This document shows positions 1 through 5,301 of a stretch of DNA of 5,779 nt, piece by piece. Within the stretch, counting starts at the first letter, position 1. Every line of letters begins with the position of its first letter. The DNA is from Thiorhodovibrio sp. (GTDB lineage: Bacteria; Pseudomonadota; Gammaproteobacteria; Chromatiales; Chromatiaceae). Location: NCBI GenBank assembly GCA_007128075.1, contig SKYD01000064.1:1-5779 (forward strand), given 5' to 3'. Under the pieces are notes generated by a model. The model saw nothing but the letters and a program-made list of their open reading frames with translations, ran no database searches and was not told the origin of the DNA. Position numbers and translations under genes: made by a program.

Positions 1-1
1 T

Positions 2-67
2 CATTTCAACGCTGAAAATCGTCCCCTTCCGAAACCACAAGTTCGCCCTATGCGTGAAGTGGCCTAA
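2..67 (+). CDS. possible C-terminal end of a gene entering from the left
   Basis: A plus-strand frame is open from the window edge to a TAA at 65-67 and would encode about 21 residues ending in KPQVRPMREVA. Its stop lies 4 bp before the end of the convergent trmO gene, which is a natural gene-end arrangement. However, a second plus frame is also open here up to 71, and a minus frame stays open to the edge with an ATG at 4-2, so the reading frame is not proven. No family can be recognised from so few residues. This is a guess from layout only. Confidence 0.25.
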   Translation, partial: HFNAENRPLPKPQVRPMREVA

Positions 68-79
68 CTGATTAGGGCG
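44..79. terminator. possible hairpin at the convergent gene end (weak)
   Basis: CGCCCTA at 44-50 is perfectly complementary to TAGGGCG at 73-79, giving a 7-bp GC-rich stem with a 22-base loop. It covers the stop codon of trmO on the minus strand and lies where a plus-strand gene would end, so it could slow transcription from both sides. Neither strand has a following T-run and the loop is large, so it is not a standard intrinsic terminator. Confidence 0.25.
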
Positions 80-815
80 CACCACAATCCGAATAAGCAT
101 CCACAGCAATCACCTCGGCGAGATGATGATCAATCCGCCAGCGCACATTATAACCATGCAGTCGTAGCCCAAATTCGCTGCGTTCAGGGTAGCGATGCAG
201 ATACCCGGGGCGGGGGTCTTGGCTGATGATCTGCACGATCAACGCCCGCAATTGCAAGGAGGCAGCAGCGTTGAGTTGCGCCTCGGCCTGGGGGCTAAAT
301 TTTACGGTCAGCGGGCTGGCAGGTGGGCTGGCAAAGCCACCGCGGGCTTGGGGAATGGCATCGGCATAGGGCACATAGGGCTTGATATCGAGCACCGGGG
401 TGCCGTCGAGCACATCCACGCCGCTGACGCGCAAAAACAGCCCGTCGCGCTCGCGCACCAGTCCCTGATGCGGCAGTGCAGAGATCCCCAGCGGATTCGG
501 GCGATAGGGGGCGCGGCTGGCGAACACCCCAACCTTGACCCGTCCACCCAGCCTTGGCGGATGCACCATCGGCTGCCAGCCGGCGGTGAGGCAATCGGCA
601 TGAAACACCCACAGCAGCCAGACATGGCTAAAACCATCCAGCCCCACAAACGCCTCTTCGCGGTCATAAGGCGGCAATAACTGCACCCGTGCTTGGGCAG
701 CGGGAGCTAAACGCGCTTGGCGCGGGATGCCGAATTTATCCGCGAACGGCGAGCGCACCACGCCGATGGGCGTAAAGCCAAACGGCGGCGCAGGCGCCTG
801 ATCGCGCTCTGTCAC
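72..815 (-). CDS. trmO: tRNA (adenine(37)-N6)-methyltransferase TrmO (TsaA/YaeB family)
   Basis: TrmO is a cytoplasmic enzyme that uses S-adenosylmethionine to N6-methylate t6A at position 37 of tRNA-Thr(GGU), giving m6t6A and tuning decoding. The 247-residue product aligns along its whole length with E. coli YaeB (about 235 residues). Visible matches are the N-terminal IGVVRSPFADKFGIPRQ (17-33), GLDGFSHVWLLWVFH (58-72), HPPRLGG (85-91) followed by VGVFASRAPYRPNPLGIS (95-112), DGTPVLDIKPYVPYAD (137-152), and the C-terminal SQDPRPGY (198-205) and YNVRWRID (222-229). The start is a GTG at 815-813; the next in-frame Met is residue 83, inside the conserved domain. It begins 8 bp after the stop of the upstream 106-residue gene with only a weak GGG ribosome site, so translational coupling is likely. 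The tail after EVIAVDA (SDCGAP) runs slightly past the E. coli end. The family call is secure. Confidence 0.96.
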   Translation of the reverse strand: MTERDQAPAPPFGFTPIGVVRSPFADKFGIPRQARLAPAAQARVQLLPPYDREEAFVGLDGFSHVWLLWVFHADCLTAGWQPMVHPPRLGGRVKVGVFASRAPYRPNPLGISALPHQGLVRERDGLFLRVSGVDVLDGTPVLDIKPYVPYADAIPQARGGFASPPASPLTVKFSPQAEAQLNAAASLQLRALIVQIISQDPRPGYLHRYPERSEFGLRLHGYNVRWRIDHHLAEVIAVDAYSDCGAP

Positions 816-823
816 CCCGAAAT

Positions 824-1144
824 TTAGTGTAATTGCGTGCAGCGACGCGAATCACTCGGCTCTAACAATAGCAGCGTATTTTCTAGCATTTGCATCACCT
901 CGCGGCAGATGTCGCCAGTTTCTGGCACTGGCTCACCGCGGCGCAGCGGCTGGGCGGGTGGATCAACCGCGCAGCGCGCCGGCTGACTGCTGGCGACTGG
1001 ACGCTGATCCGCCACCTGGCGCAATGCCAGCCGCAGCGGCTGGGCTGATTTGGTTTTTGCCACCGCAGTGGATTCGAAGTCGTAGCCATGCGGGTCGTCA
1101 TGGACAAGGGCGGTTTGGGTTGTTGCGTGCATAGTCATAACCAT
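824..1144 (-). CDS. hypothetical 106-residue protein upstream of trmO
   Basis: I do not recognise this protein. Codon choice on the minus strand looks genuinely coding (CTG, GCG, CAG and CGC favoured), and its TAA stop is 8 bp from the trmO start, suggesting co-transcription. The product is soluble, with no signal peptide or membrane span. The N-terminal part is polar and probably disordered. Residues 34-38 and 64-68 repeat the string AQPLR, reflecting a 14-base exact DNA repeat 90 bp apart in frame. The C-terminal stretch 77-95 (GDICREVMQMLENTLLLLE) looks like one amphipathic helix. Three in-frame ATGs lie at 1144, 1138 and 1132 and none has a good ribosome site, so the start is uncertain. 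It could be a fast-evolving accessory protein or, less likely, a spurious frame. Confidence 0.5.
   Translation of the reverse strand: MVMTMHATTQTALVHDDPHGYDFESTAVAKTKSAQPLRLALRQVADQRPVASSQPARCAVDPPAQPLRRGEPVPETGDICREVMQMLENTLLLLEPSDSRRCTQLH
942..1045. repeat. pair of 14-bp direct repeats inside the 106-residue gene
   Basis: CGCAGCGGCTGGGC occurs exactly at 942-955 and again at 1032-1045, 90 bp apart start to start. Because 90 is a multiple of three, both copies are read in the same frame on the minus strand and give AQPLR twice. It may be a trace of an internal duplication or a short linear motif; flanking codons do not match. Confidence 0.5.
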
Positions 1145-1167
1145 TTCACTTTTTGAATATGGAGGTC

Positions 1168-1188
1168 ACGGCGGCATTGCGCCGCCGT
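1168..1188. other. 8-bp GC-rich hairpin between minus-strand genes
   Basis: ACGGCGGC at 1168-1175 and GCCGCCGT at 1181-1188 form a perfect 8-bp stem around a 5-base loop (ATTGC). It sits in the 86-bp gap after the secreted-protein gene and before the 106-residue gene, so in the minus-strand transcript it would follow the first gene. No U-run follows on either strand, so it is better seen as an RNA-stabilising, processing or Rho-assisted element than as a classic terminator. A second weak 5-bp inverted repeat (TGAGC 1195-1199 / GCTCA 1210-1214) lies beside it. Confidence 0.4.
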
Positions 1189-1230
1189 CTCAAATGAGCG
1201 AGCCTCCCTGCTCAAGCGCGGATCGTCGAA

Positions 1231-2580
1231 TTAGGGTCGGCCACCAAAGGGACTGGTGTTGATGGTGAAGTTGTATTGTGAGGTAACAGGGCCATCTGGA
1301 ACCTGAACCTCGCCGGTGGTTGCAGTACAGCGACAATCGACAGCACATTGCCCCATAGGAGTCTCTTCATCTACTCCAGATTCGCTACCATCGTCGCAAA
1401 ACGGGTTGGTTGTTGGCACATTAATCTCGCAAGAAGCGGTTCCAAAGCTACAAGCACAAGCACCACCATCAACAAGTCCGTTACGATTGGAGTCAATCGC
1501 CCATTCAATACATGGCGCTCTTAGTGTTCTAGCATGACCGATACGCATATAATACATGCCTGGTTGTCTCAACCCAATATGCCACAAATTAGGTTCATCA
1601 CCTGATGTTCCTTGCGTTTGGGTATTAAAAGAAACAAGTGGTGCTGCTTGATCAGGGTCTAAACCATGTTCTTGAATCAAAGTTGCAGTTAACTCATCGA
1701 ATACTCTTACTGACCAATCGCCTTCGCCACAAGGTGCGCGTTCACAAAAACCTAGATTCACAATTTCGTTGCCAGGGCTGTTGTAAACAAACCAATCTGG
1801 TTCGTCCTGTGCAAATTCGCAATCAGTATCACTACAGAGCGCAGCATCAAACCTTAGATTGACCATTCCAAACATTGACACTCCCCTAGTGACGCGAGTC
1901 GCTAGACCCGGCATGTTATTTGGCTCAATCTCAACATCAAAATATCCGCCAGCAAAGCCTGGGCCATCTATCGGCGATTCTCGCAAGTTGACTGCTAAAT
2001 TGTAGGGTTGATGGCTAAATCTCTCACGATTTGGTTGAATTAACACATAATAAGTGCCTGCTAACCCTAGTATCGTTTGGTAGCTCACCCCCGCTCTAGG
2101 ATTTTCCATTGAGGCATCGACATTAAACTGCGCAAGCATCATCCCGACTCCGTTACGAATCGAGACATTCCAACTGCCTGTGGTCGTTTCTGGCGGGAAA
2201 GAAACATTCACCGTTAAGTTAAAGTTAGGCTCTGGAGTAACTAGATAAAACCAGTCACGATCCTCTGGACCGTAACTTTGCCCCCAGAAAGTGGTATCCA
2301 AAATCAGCGGATTGGCGCTGACCATGGTGTCGTTTGGCTCGCGCTCGCCATGCTGAGCCGGTGGCAGCACATTACTAAGATGGATACTGCAACTTGAAGG
2401 GTTTTCATAACATTCTCGATGCCCTTGCAAACGCCCCTGAATCAGCCCAGCGGCGAAGCCGTCATCAAATGCAGAGGAAACTGGAGTCCCACCACCTGGA
2501 ACAGTCAACCCCTGCGCGAAGGCCCCCAGCGGAATTGCGCAGCTCAGCAGCAGCACAGTGCGTAACAAACGATGGATCAT
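1231..2580 (-). CDS. secreted protein with two PPC-like beta-sandwich domains and a cysteine-rich insertion
   Basis: This 449-residue protein begins with a Sec signal peptide (RLLRTVLLLSCAIPLGAFA, likely cut after A22 at AFA/QG), so it should be periplasmic or extracellular. A linker (37-66) has glycines every fourth residue and ends CYENPSSCSI. Two repeated domains follow. Domain A (about 79-199) has EPND 81-84, DRDWFYL 107-113, GSWNVSI 135-141, GTYYVLI 175-181 and YNLAVNL 193-199. Domain B (about 217-442) has EPNN 219-222, EPDWFVY 260-266, GDWSVRV 287-293, GMYYMRI 341-347 and YNFTI 436-440. The E-x-EPND start and W/Y strands are typical of bacterial pre-peptidase C-terminal (PPC) domains. 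Domain B carries an insertion at about 348-435 with eight cysteines and DSNRNGLVDGG (363-373), like a calcium loop. The mature chain has 14 cysteines. No catalytic domain is seen; binding or adhesion is an inference. The ribosome site AGGAGA lies 6 bases before the ATG. Confidence 0.85.
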   Translation of the reverse strand: MIHRLLRTVLLLSCAIPLGAFAQGLTVPGGGTPVSSAFDDGFAAGLIQGRLQGHRECYENPSSCSIHLSNVLPPAQHGEREPNDTMVSANPLILDTTFWGQSYGPEDRDWFYLVTPEPNFNLTVNVSFPPETTTGSWNVSIRNGVGMMLAQFNVDASMENPRAGVSYQTILGLAGTYYVLIQPNRERFSHQPYNLAVNLRESPIDGPGFAGGYFDVEIEPNNMPGLATRVTRGVSMFGMVNLRFDAALCSDTDCEFAQDEPDWFVYNSPGNEIVNLGFCERAPCGEGDWSVRVFDELTATLIQEHGLDPDQAAPLVSFNTQTQGTSGDEPNLWHIGLRQPGMYYMRIGHARTLRAPCIEWAIDSNRNGLVDGGACACSFGTASCEINVPTTNPFCDDGSESGVDEETPMGQCAVDCRCTATTGEVQVPDGPVTSQYNFTINTSPFGGRP

Positions 2581-2586
2581 CGTGGC

Positions 2587-2592
2587 TCTCCT
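2587..2592 (-). promoter_or_regulatory. ribosome binding site of the secreted-protein gene
   Basis: The minus strand reads AGGAGA, then GCCACG, then ATG. The match to the 16S tail and the 6-base spacing fix the start at 2580 and make this one of the two best ribosome sites in the window. Confidence 0.75.
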
Positions 2593-2651
2593 AAAATTTC
2601 GGTATGATAGACAACACAGGCGAGCGCTACCGAATTGCGCCGTCTGATTTC

Positions 2652-2680
2652 AGTATAGACCCTTAATCACCCTTTTGCAG
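2652..2680 (-). promoter_or_regulatory. candidate promoter of the secreted-protein gene
   Basis: On the minus strand TATACT (2657-2652) matches the -10 consensus at five of six bases and is preceded by GTC, the same GTCTATACT string as in the tRNA-Lys promoter. A -35 at 17-bp spacing (CTGCAA, 2680-2675) matches poorly. A start here would leave a leader of roughly 65 bases. The -10 is plausible, but the promoter as a whole is weakly supported. Confidence 0.3.
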
Positions 2681-2750
2681 AGAAATTACAGCAGAAACAA
2701 GTGATTTTACCCGATATGTAGATAAAACAAGAGCTTAGTTATCCAAGTTA

Positions 2751-2779
2751 TTGATTTACTTGTTTTTTGTTTTGTTAAT
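2751..2779 (+). promoter_or_regulatory. candidate sigma70 promoter of the 231-residue gene
   Basis: TTGATT (2751-2756) and GTTAAT (2774-2779) are separated by 17 bp, each matching four of six consensus bases. The T-rich spacer is compatible with an easily melted promoter. Transcription would start about 20 bases before the ATG, leaving just room for the ribosome site. The inverted CTTGTTTT repeat falls inside the spacer. Confidence 0.35.
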
Positions 2780-2792
2780 TTTTCCAGCATCC

Positions 2793-2797
2793 AGGAG
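2793..2797 (+). promoter_or_regulatory. ribosome binding site of the 231-residue gene
   Basis: AGGAG stands 8 bases before the ATG at 2806, which supports that start over any later Met. Confidence 0.75.
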
Positions 2798-2805
2798 CCA
2801 GCACA

Positions 2806-3501
2806 ATGGATTTAGCCTTTACCCCCAAGCCCGGGCGGCGTGAGCGCCATCTGCGCCGACAGTATAAGAATCCACTGTTTACCTGGCCGTTGCAAGAGGT
2901 CACGCCAGAGAAGTTGCTGGCTGCACAGCAAGCCGATTATGAAGAGCTGCAGAGTTTTCACGGCCGGCTGCATGAGCTGGTGACTCAGGCGGCGCAACTG
3001 CCCGCTCAGGCGGATACCAAAACCGTGTTGCAGCTCAAGGAGGCGTTGGAGGCGCATTATGAGCAGGCGTGCGGGCTGGCAGAGGATCAAACGGCGGCAA
3101 AGGCGGCGATTGAGCGGCTGATTGAGGTGGTGATGAAGGTGATGTGGCGGGCGGCAGGCGATGATCCGCTGGCGCGTCAGGAATTGAGCGACGAAGAGAG
3201 AGCGCGGGCGCATCATTTTCAGCTCATCGAGCACCCGCTGGTGGTGGATCTGCTGCATCCTGAGTCGCTGATCTTGCCAGCCGAGCTAATCCCGACACTG
3301 CTTAGCGCCAGCGATGCCGAAGTGCGCGCCGCCTGTGAGCTGTTTAACGCCGAAGAACTGGCGTTATTGATCGAACAAGGACGCGAACAACTGGCACAGC
3401 TTGAACGCAGTGGACAAAGTATTGACACCGCCGAACAGCGGCTTGAGGTATTGTGTGAGCGGCTAGAACAATTTGCACCCAATACGCTGCTGGGCATTTA
3501 G
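2806..3501 (+). CDS. conserved-type helical protein of unknown function, 231 residues
   Basis: I do not know a function for this protein. It looks like an uncharacterised cytoplasmic family of Proteobacteria, though this is from memory and unverified. It has no signal peptide or membrane span. The basic N-terminus (KPGRRERHLRRQY, 8-20) is followed by the hydrophobic-aromatic NPLFTWPLQEVTPEKLLAAQ (22-41). Most of the rest should be alpha-helical, with long charged helices at about 35-66, 71-115 and 168-225, plausibly coiled-coil. The centre has a more specific-looking block: VMKVMWRAAGDDPLARQEL (109-127), then RAHHFQLIEHPLVVDLLHP (134-152). Cysteines are few (89, 177, 217), arguing against a metal cluster. 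It starts from its own ribosome site, is transcribed alone, and converges on tRNA-Lys 18 bp beyond its TAG stop. A nucleic-acid or ribosome-associated role would fit the basic N-terminus but is only a guess. Confidence 0.8.
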   Translation: MDLAFTPKPGRRERHLRRQYKNPLFTWPLQEVTPEKLLAAQQADYEELQSFHGRLHELVTQAAQLPAQADTKTVLQLKEALEAHYEQACGLAEDQTAAKAAIERLIEVVMKVMWRAAGDDPLARQELSDEERARAHHFQLIEHPLVVDLLHPESLILPAELIPTLLSASDAEVRAACELFNAEELALLIEQGREQLAQLERSGQSIDTAEQRLEVLCERLEQFAPNTLLGI

Positions 3502-3519
3502 GTCAGCCGTTGTGTTATT

Positions 3520-3595
3520 TGGTGCGCCCTGTGCGACTCGAACGCACGACCACCTGATTAAAAGTCAGATGCTCTACCAACTGAGCTAAGGGCGC
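3520..3595 (-). tRNA. tRNA-Lys (anticodon UUU)
   Basis: The minus strand gives a complete 76-base cloverleaf: acceptor GCGCCCT paired with AGGGCGC, T8-A9, D arm GCTC...GAGC with the TTGGTA loop, anticodon stem TCTGA/TCAGG around CTTTTAA (anticodon TTT), and T stem GTGCG/CGCAC around TTCGAGT. The discriminator is A and the CCA end is encoded. It decodes AAA and AAG. The gene stands alone, with no second tRNA beside it and no obvious T-run terminator before the convergent gene 18 bp away. Confidence 0.98.
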
Positions 3596-3614
3596 AGGTC
3601 AGTTAAGAAGGAGT

Positions 3615-3644
3615 AGTATAGACTGTTTTGGTACTGGTCGTAAA
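3615..3644 (-). promoter_or_regulatory. sigma70-type promoter of tRNA-Lys
   Basis: On the minus strand TTTACG (3644-3639) and TATACT (3620-3615) are 18 bp apart, matching four and five of six consensus bases. The predicted start near 3608 leaves a short 5' leader of about 12 bases before the mature tRNA, as usual for tRNA genes. No clear GC-rich discriminator is seen after the -10. Confidence 0.55.
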
Positions 3645-3677
3645 GATGCAATTTTCAATCTATCGGGGTGGACACCG

Positions 3678-4466
3678 TTGAACTGGGTCTTTGTTCACGG
3701 TTGGGGGATGAATTCCGCCATCTGGCAAGATTTTCCTCAGTCATGCGCCGATCAGAACCCAGCATATTGTGTTAATCTGCCAGGGCACGGTGGTCATCTG
3801 TGGGATCCCGCATGGCGCGATCTCTCCGCTTGGGCAAATGTCTGTCTGCAACAAGCCCCTGCTCGGGCAATCTGGGTGGGCTGGTCGCTGGGCGGTCTGG
3901 TTGCCTTACAAGCCGCCTGGCAGGCTCCCGAGCGGGTTGCCGCCTTGGTGTTGATGACCGCAACCCCGCGTTTTGTTCAAGCCCCCGATTGGCCAGCGGC
4001 GATGTCTGTTGCGACCTTGGCACAATTTCATGACCATTTGCTTGCCGATCCCCAAGCCACGCTCGAACGCTTTTTGGCGTTGCAAGTGCGCGGTGATGAA
4101 CAAGCGCGGCAGCGATTGCGCAATTTGCGCACCCAGCTTGCCACCCAACCGCCACCAGTGCCCGAGGCATTGGCAGTTGGTTTGCAACGCCTGGCTGAGG
4201 ATGATCAACGCCCCCGGCTGCCCGATCTCCAGCAGCCGCTGTTGTGGCTTTTTGGTGAACGCGATACGCTAGTGCCAGCGGGCGTTGCGCAGTCGCTGGC
4301 GCGATGCTGTCCTAATAGCCAGCATCAGATCATCGCGGGGGCTGCTCACGCGCCGTTTTTGTCGCACCCAACCGCGACACTGGCGGCGATTCACAAGTTT
4401 TTACAAAAAATAATGTCTGGAAAACAAGGATTGATTCAATTTAGTGATTGCTTCCGGCTTGATTGA
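3678..4466 (+). CDS. bioH: pimeloyl-ACP methyl ester carboxylesterase BioH
   Basis: BioH is a cytoplasmic alpha/beta-hydrolase that cleaves the methyl ester of pimeloyl-ACP, ending the disguised fatty-acid cycle that makes the biotin side chain. The 262-residue product shows the oxyanion-side HGWGMN (7-12), LPGHGG (34-39), the nucleophile elbow VGWSLGG (67-73, Ser70), the acid in FGERDTLVP (192-200, Asp196) and the base in AAHAPFLSHP (222-231, His224). These match E. coli BioH Ser82, Asp207 and His235. An arginine-rich lid (RFLALQVRGDEQARQRLRNL, 131-150) fits ACP binding. The start is a TTG at 3678: it is the only ATG, GTG or TTG before the HGWG motif, and the ribosome site is poor (GGGG at 3665-3668). 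Low translation is therefore expected. Compared with E. coli, about 12 N-terminal residues are missing and the tail is longer. The last 23 bases overlap bioC. The assignment is strong because bioC follows. Confidence 0.95.
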   Translation: MNWVFVHGWGMNSAIWQDFPQSCADQNPAYCVNLPGHGGHLWDPAWRDLSAWANVCLQQAPARAIWVGWSLGGLVALQAAWQAPERVAALVLMTATPRFVQAPDWPAAMSVATLAQFHDHLLADPQATLERFLALQVRGDEQARQRLRNLRTQLATQPPPVPEALAVGLQRLAEDDQRPRLPDLQQPLLWLFGERDTLVPAGVAQSLARCCPNSQHQIIAGAAHAPFLSHPTATLAAIHKFLQKIMSGKQGLIQFSDCFRLD

Positions 4467-5301
4467 CAAACATGCCGCACGGCGAGCGTTTGACCGCGCC
4501 GCAGACAGCTACGATCAAGCGGCTGTGTTGCAGCGCGAGCTGGCGGTGCGGATGCTCGAACGGCTTGACTACATTCGGCTACGCCCGCGCCAGATTCTTG
4601 ATCTTGGCTGTGGCACGGGCTTCGCGCTGGATGCGTTAGCGCAACGCTACCCCGAGGCGCGGCTGCTGGCGCTGGATTTTGCCCTGGCGATGGTGCAACG
4701 CAGTCGCCAGCGCGACTTGCCACCGCAGCGGCTGCTGTCACTTTGTGCTGATATTGACAACTTGCCACTGGCTGATAACAGTGTCGATCTGGTGTTTGCC
4801 AATGCCACCTTGCAATGGTCGAATGATCTCGAACACAGCTTTGCCGAGCTGTATCGCTGTTTGCGCCCGGGCGGGCTGCTGTTATTCACCACCTTTGGCC
4901 CTGATACGCTGATTGAATTGCGCCACGCCTGGGCCCAGGTCGATGGTGGAGCGCATGTCAGCCCGTTTTGGGATATGCACGACATTGGCGATGCCTTGGT
5001 GCGCACCCACTTTGCTGATCCAGTGCTCGATGTTGAGCGCATCACCCTGACCTATTCTGACCTGCGTGCCCTGATGCGTGACCTTAAACATCTGGGAGCG
5101 CAAAATCCGCTGCATCAGCGTCCACGCGGCTTGACCAGCCGCCAGCGTCTCGCTGCCCTTGAGTCTGCCTATGAGCCAATGCGCACCGCTGGGCGCTTGC
5201 CCTCAACCTGGGAGGTGGTACATGGTCAAGCCTGGATTGGTGCCACCAAACACGAAGATGCGTTTCATCTTCCAATCAGCGCCATTGGACGACAGCGATG
5301 A
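4444..5301 (+). CDS. bioC: malonyl-ACP O-methyltransferase BioC
   Basis: BioC transfers a methyl from S-adenosylmethionine to the free carboxyl of malonyl-ACP, letting fatty-acid synthase elongate it toward pimeloyl-ACP methyl ester; this is the committed step of biotin synthesis. The 285-residue class I methyltransferase begins with the family-typical KHAARRAFDRAADSYDQAA (9-27). SAM motif I is ILDLGCGTGF (51-60), followed by LLALDFALAMVQRSRQ (74-89), DIDNLPLADNSVDLVFANA (103-121) with LQW (123-125), and LRPGGLLLFTTFGPDTLIEL (140-159). The C-terminal half has DLKHLGAQN (213-221), matching the LKGIGAT region of E. coli BioC. The start is a GTG inside the end of bioH; an in-frame TGA at 4432 rules out anything earlier, and AAGGA at 4426-4430 lies 13 bases upstream, rather far. 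The stop overlaps the bioD start as ATGA. It is about 30 residues longer than the E. coli protein. Confidence 0.96.
   Translation: MIASGLIDKHAARRAFDRAADSYDQAAVLQRELAVRMLERLDYIRLRPRQILDLGCGTGFALDALAQRYPEARLLALDFALAMVQRSRQRDLPPQRLLSLCADIDNLPLADNSVDLVFANATLQWSNDLEHSFAELYRCLRPGGLLLFTTFGPDTLIELRHAWAQVDGGAHVSPFWDMHDIGDALVRTHFADPVLDVERITLTYSDLRALMRDLKHLGAQNPLHQRPRGLTSRQRLAALESAYEPMRTAGRLPSTWEVVHGQAWIGATKHEDAFHLPISAIGRQR

Larger units (their letters stand above)
2581..2805. other. AT-rich divergent intergenic region
   Basis: These 225 bp separate the divergent secreted-protein and 231-residue genes. They hold the ribosome sites and candidate promoters of both. They also hold a set of AACAAG-type repeats: AAACAAGT at 2695-2702, AAAACAAG at 2724-2731, and the inverted copy ACTTGTTTT at 2758-2766. 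A T-rich tract runs from about 2760 to 2783. I see no RNA gene or credible small protein; a 20-codon frame at 2604-2666 lacks a ribosome site. Confidence 0.6.

Noticed and set aside
195..680. Long plus-strand open frame (161 codons) opposite trmO
   Set aside because: It is fully antisense to a well-conserved gene, has no family resemblance, and reflects GC-rich codon structure on the other strand.
1783..1796. TTGTAAAC-like string resembling half of an enterobacterial BirA operator
   Set aside because: It lies inside the secreted-protein coding region, has no inverted partner at the right spacing, and is far from the bio genes. No such palindrome is seen in 3597-3677 either.
2538..2552. Possible lipoprotein signal (LLSC at residues 11-14) in the secreted protein
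   Set aside because: Leu at -2 is unusual for a lipobox and the hydrophobic core before the Cys is too short; the AFA/QG site after residue 22 is a standard signal peptidase I site.
2604..2666. 20-codon plus-strand frame in the divergent intergenic region
   Set aside because: No ribosome site precedes its ATG and it overlaps the proposed minus-strand promoter, so there is no support for translation.
2812..3258. Minus-strand open frame of 148 codons opposite the 231-residue gene
   Set aside because: Its protein is low-complexity Leu/Gln/His/Arg typical of a shadow frame, while the plus-strand gene has a proper ribosome site and sensible composition.
3520..3595. tRNA-Lys as an integration site for a mobile element
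   Set aside because: No integrase gene or long repeated tRNA 3' segment is found beside it; both flanks are ordinary genes. Only the 11-base match near position 74 is seen.
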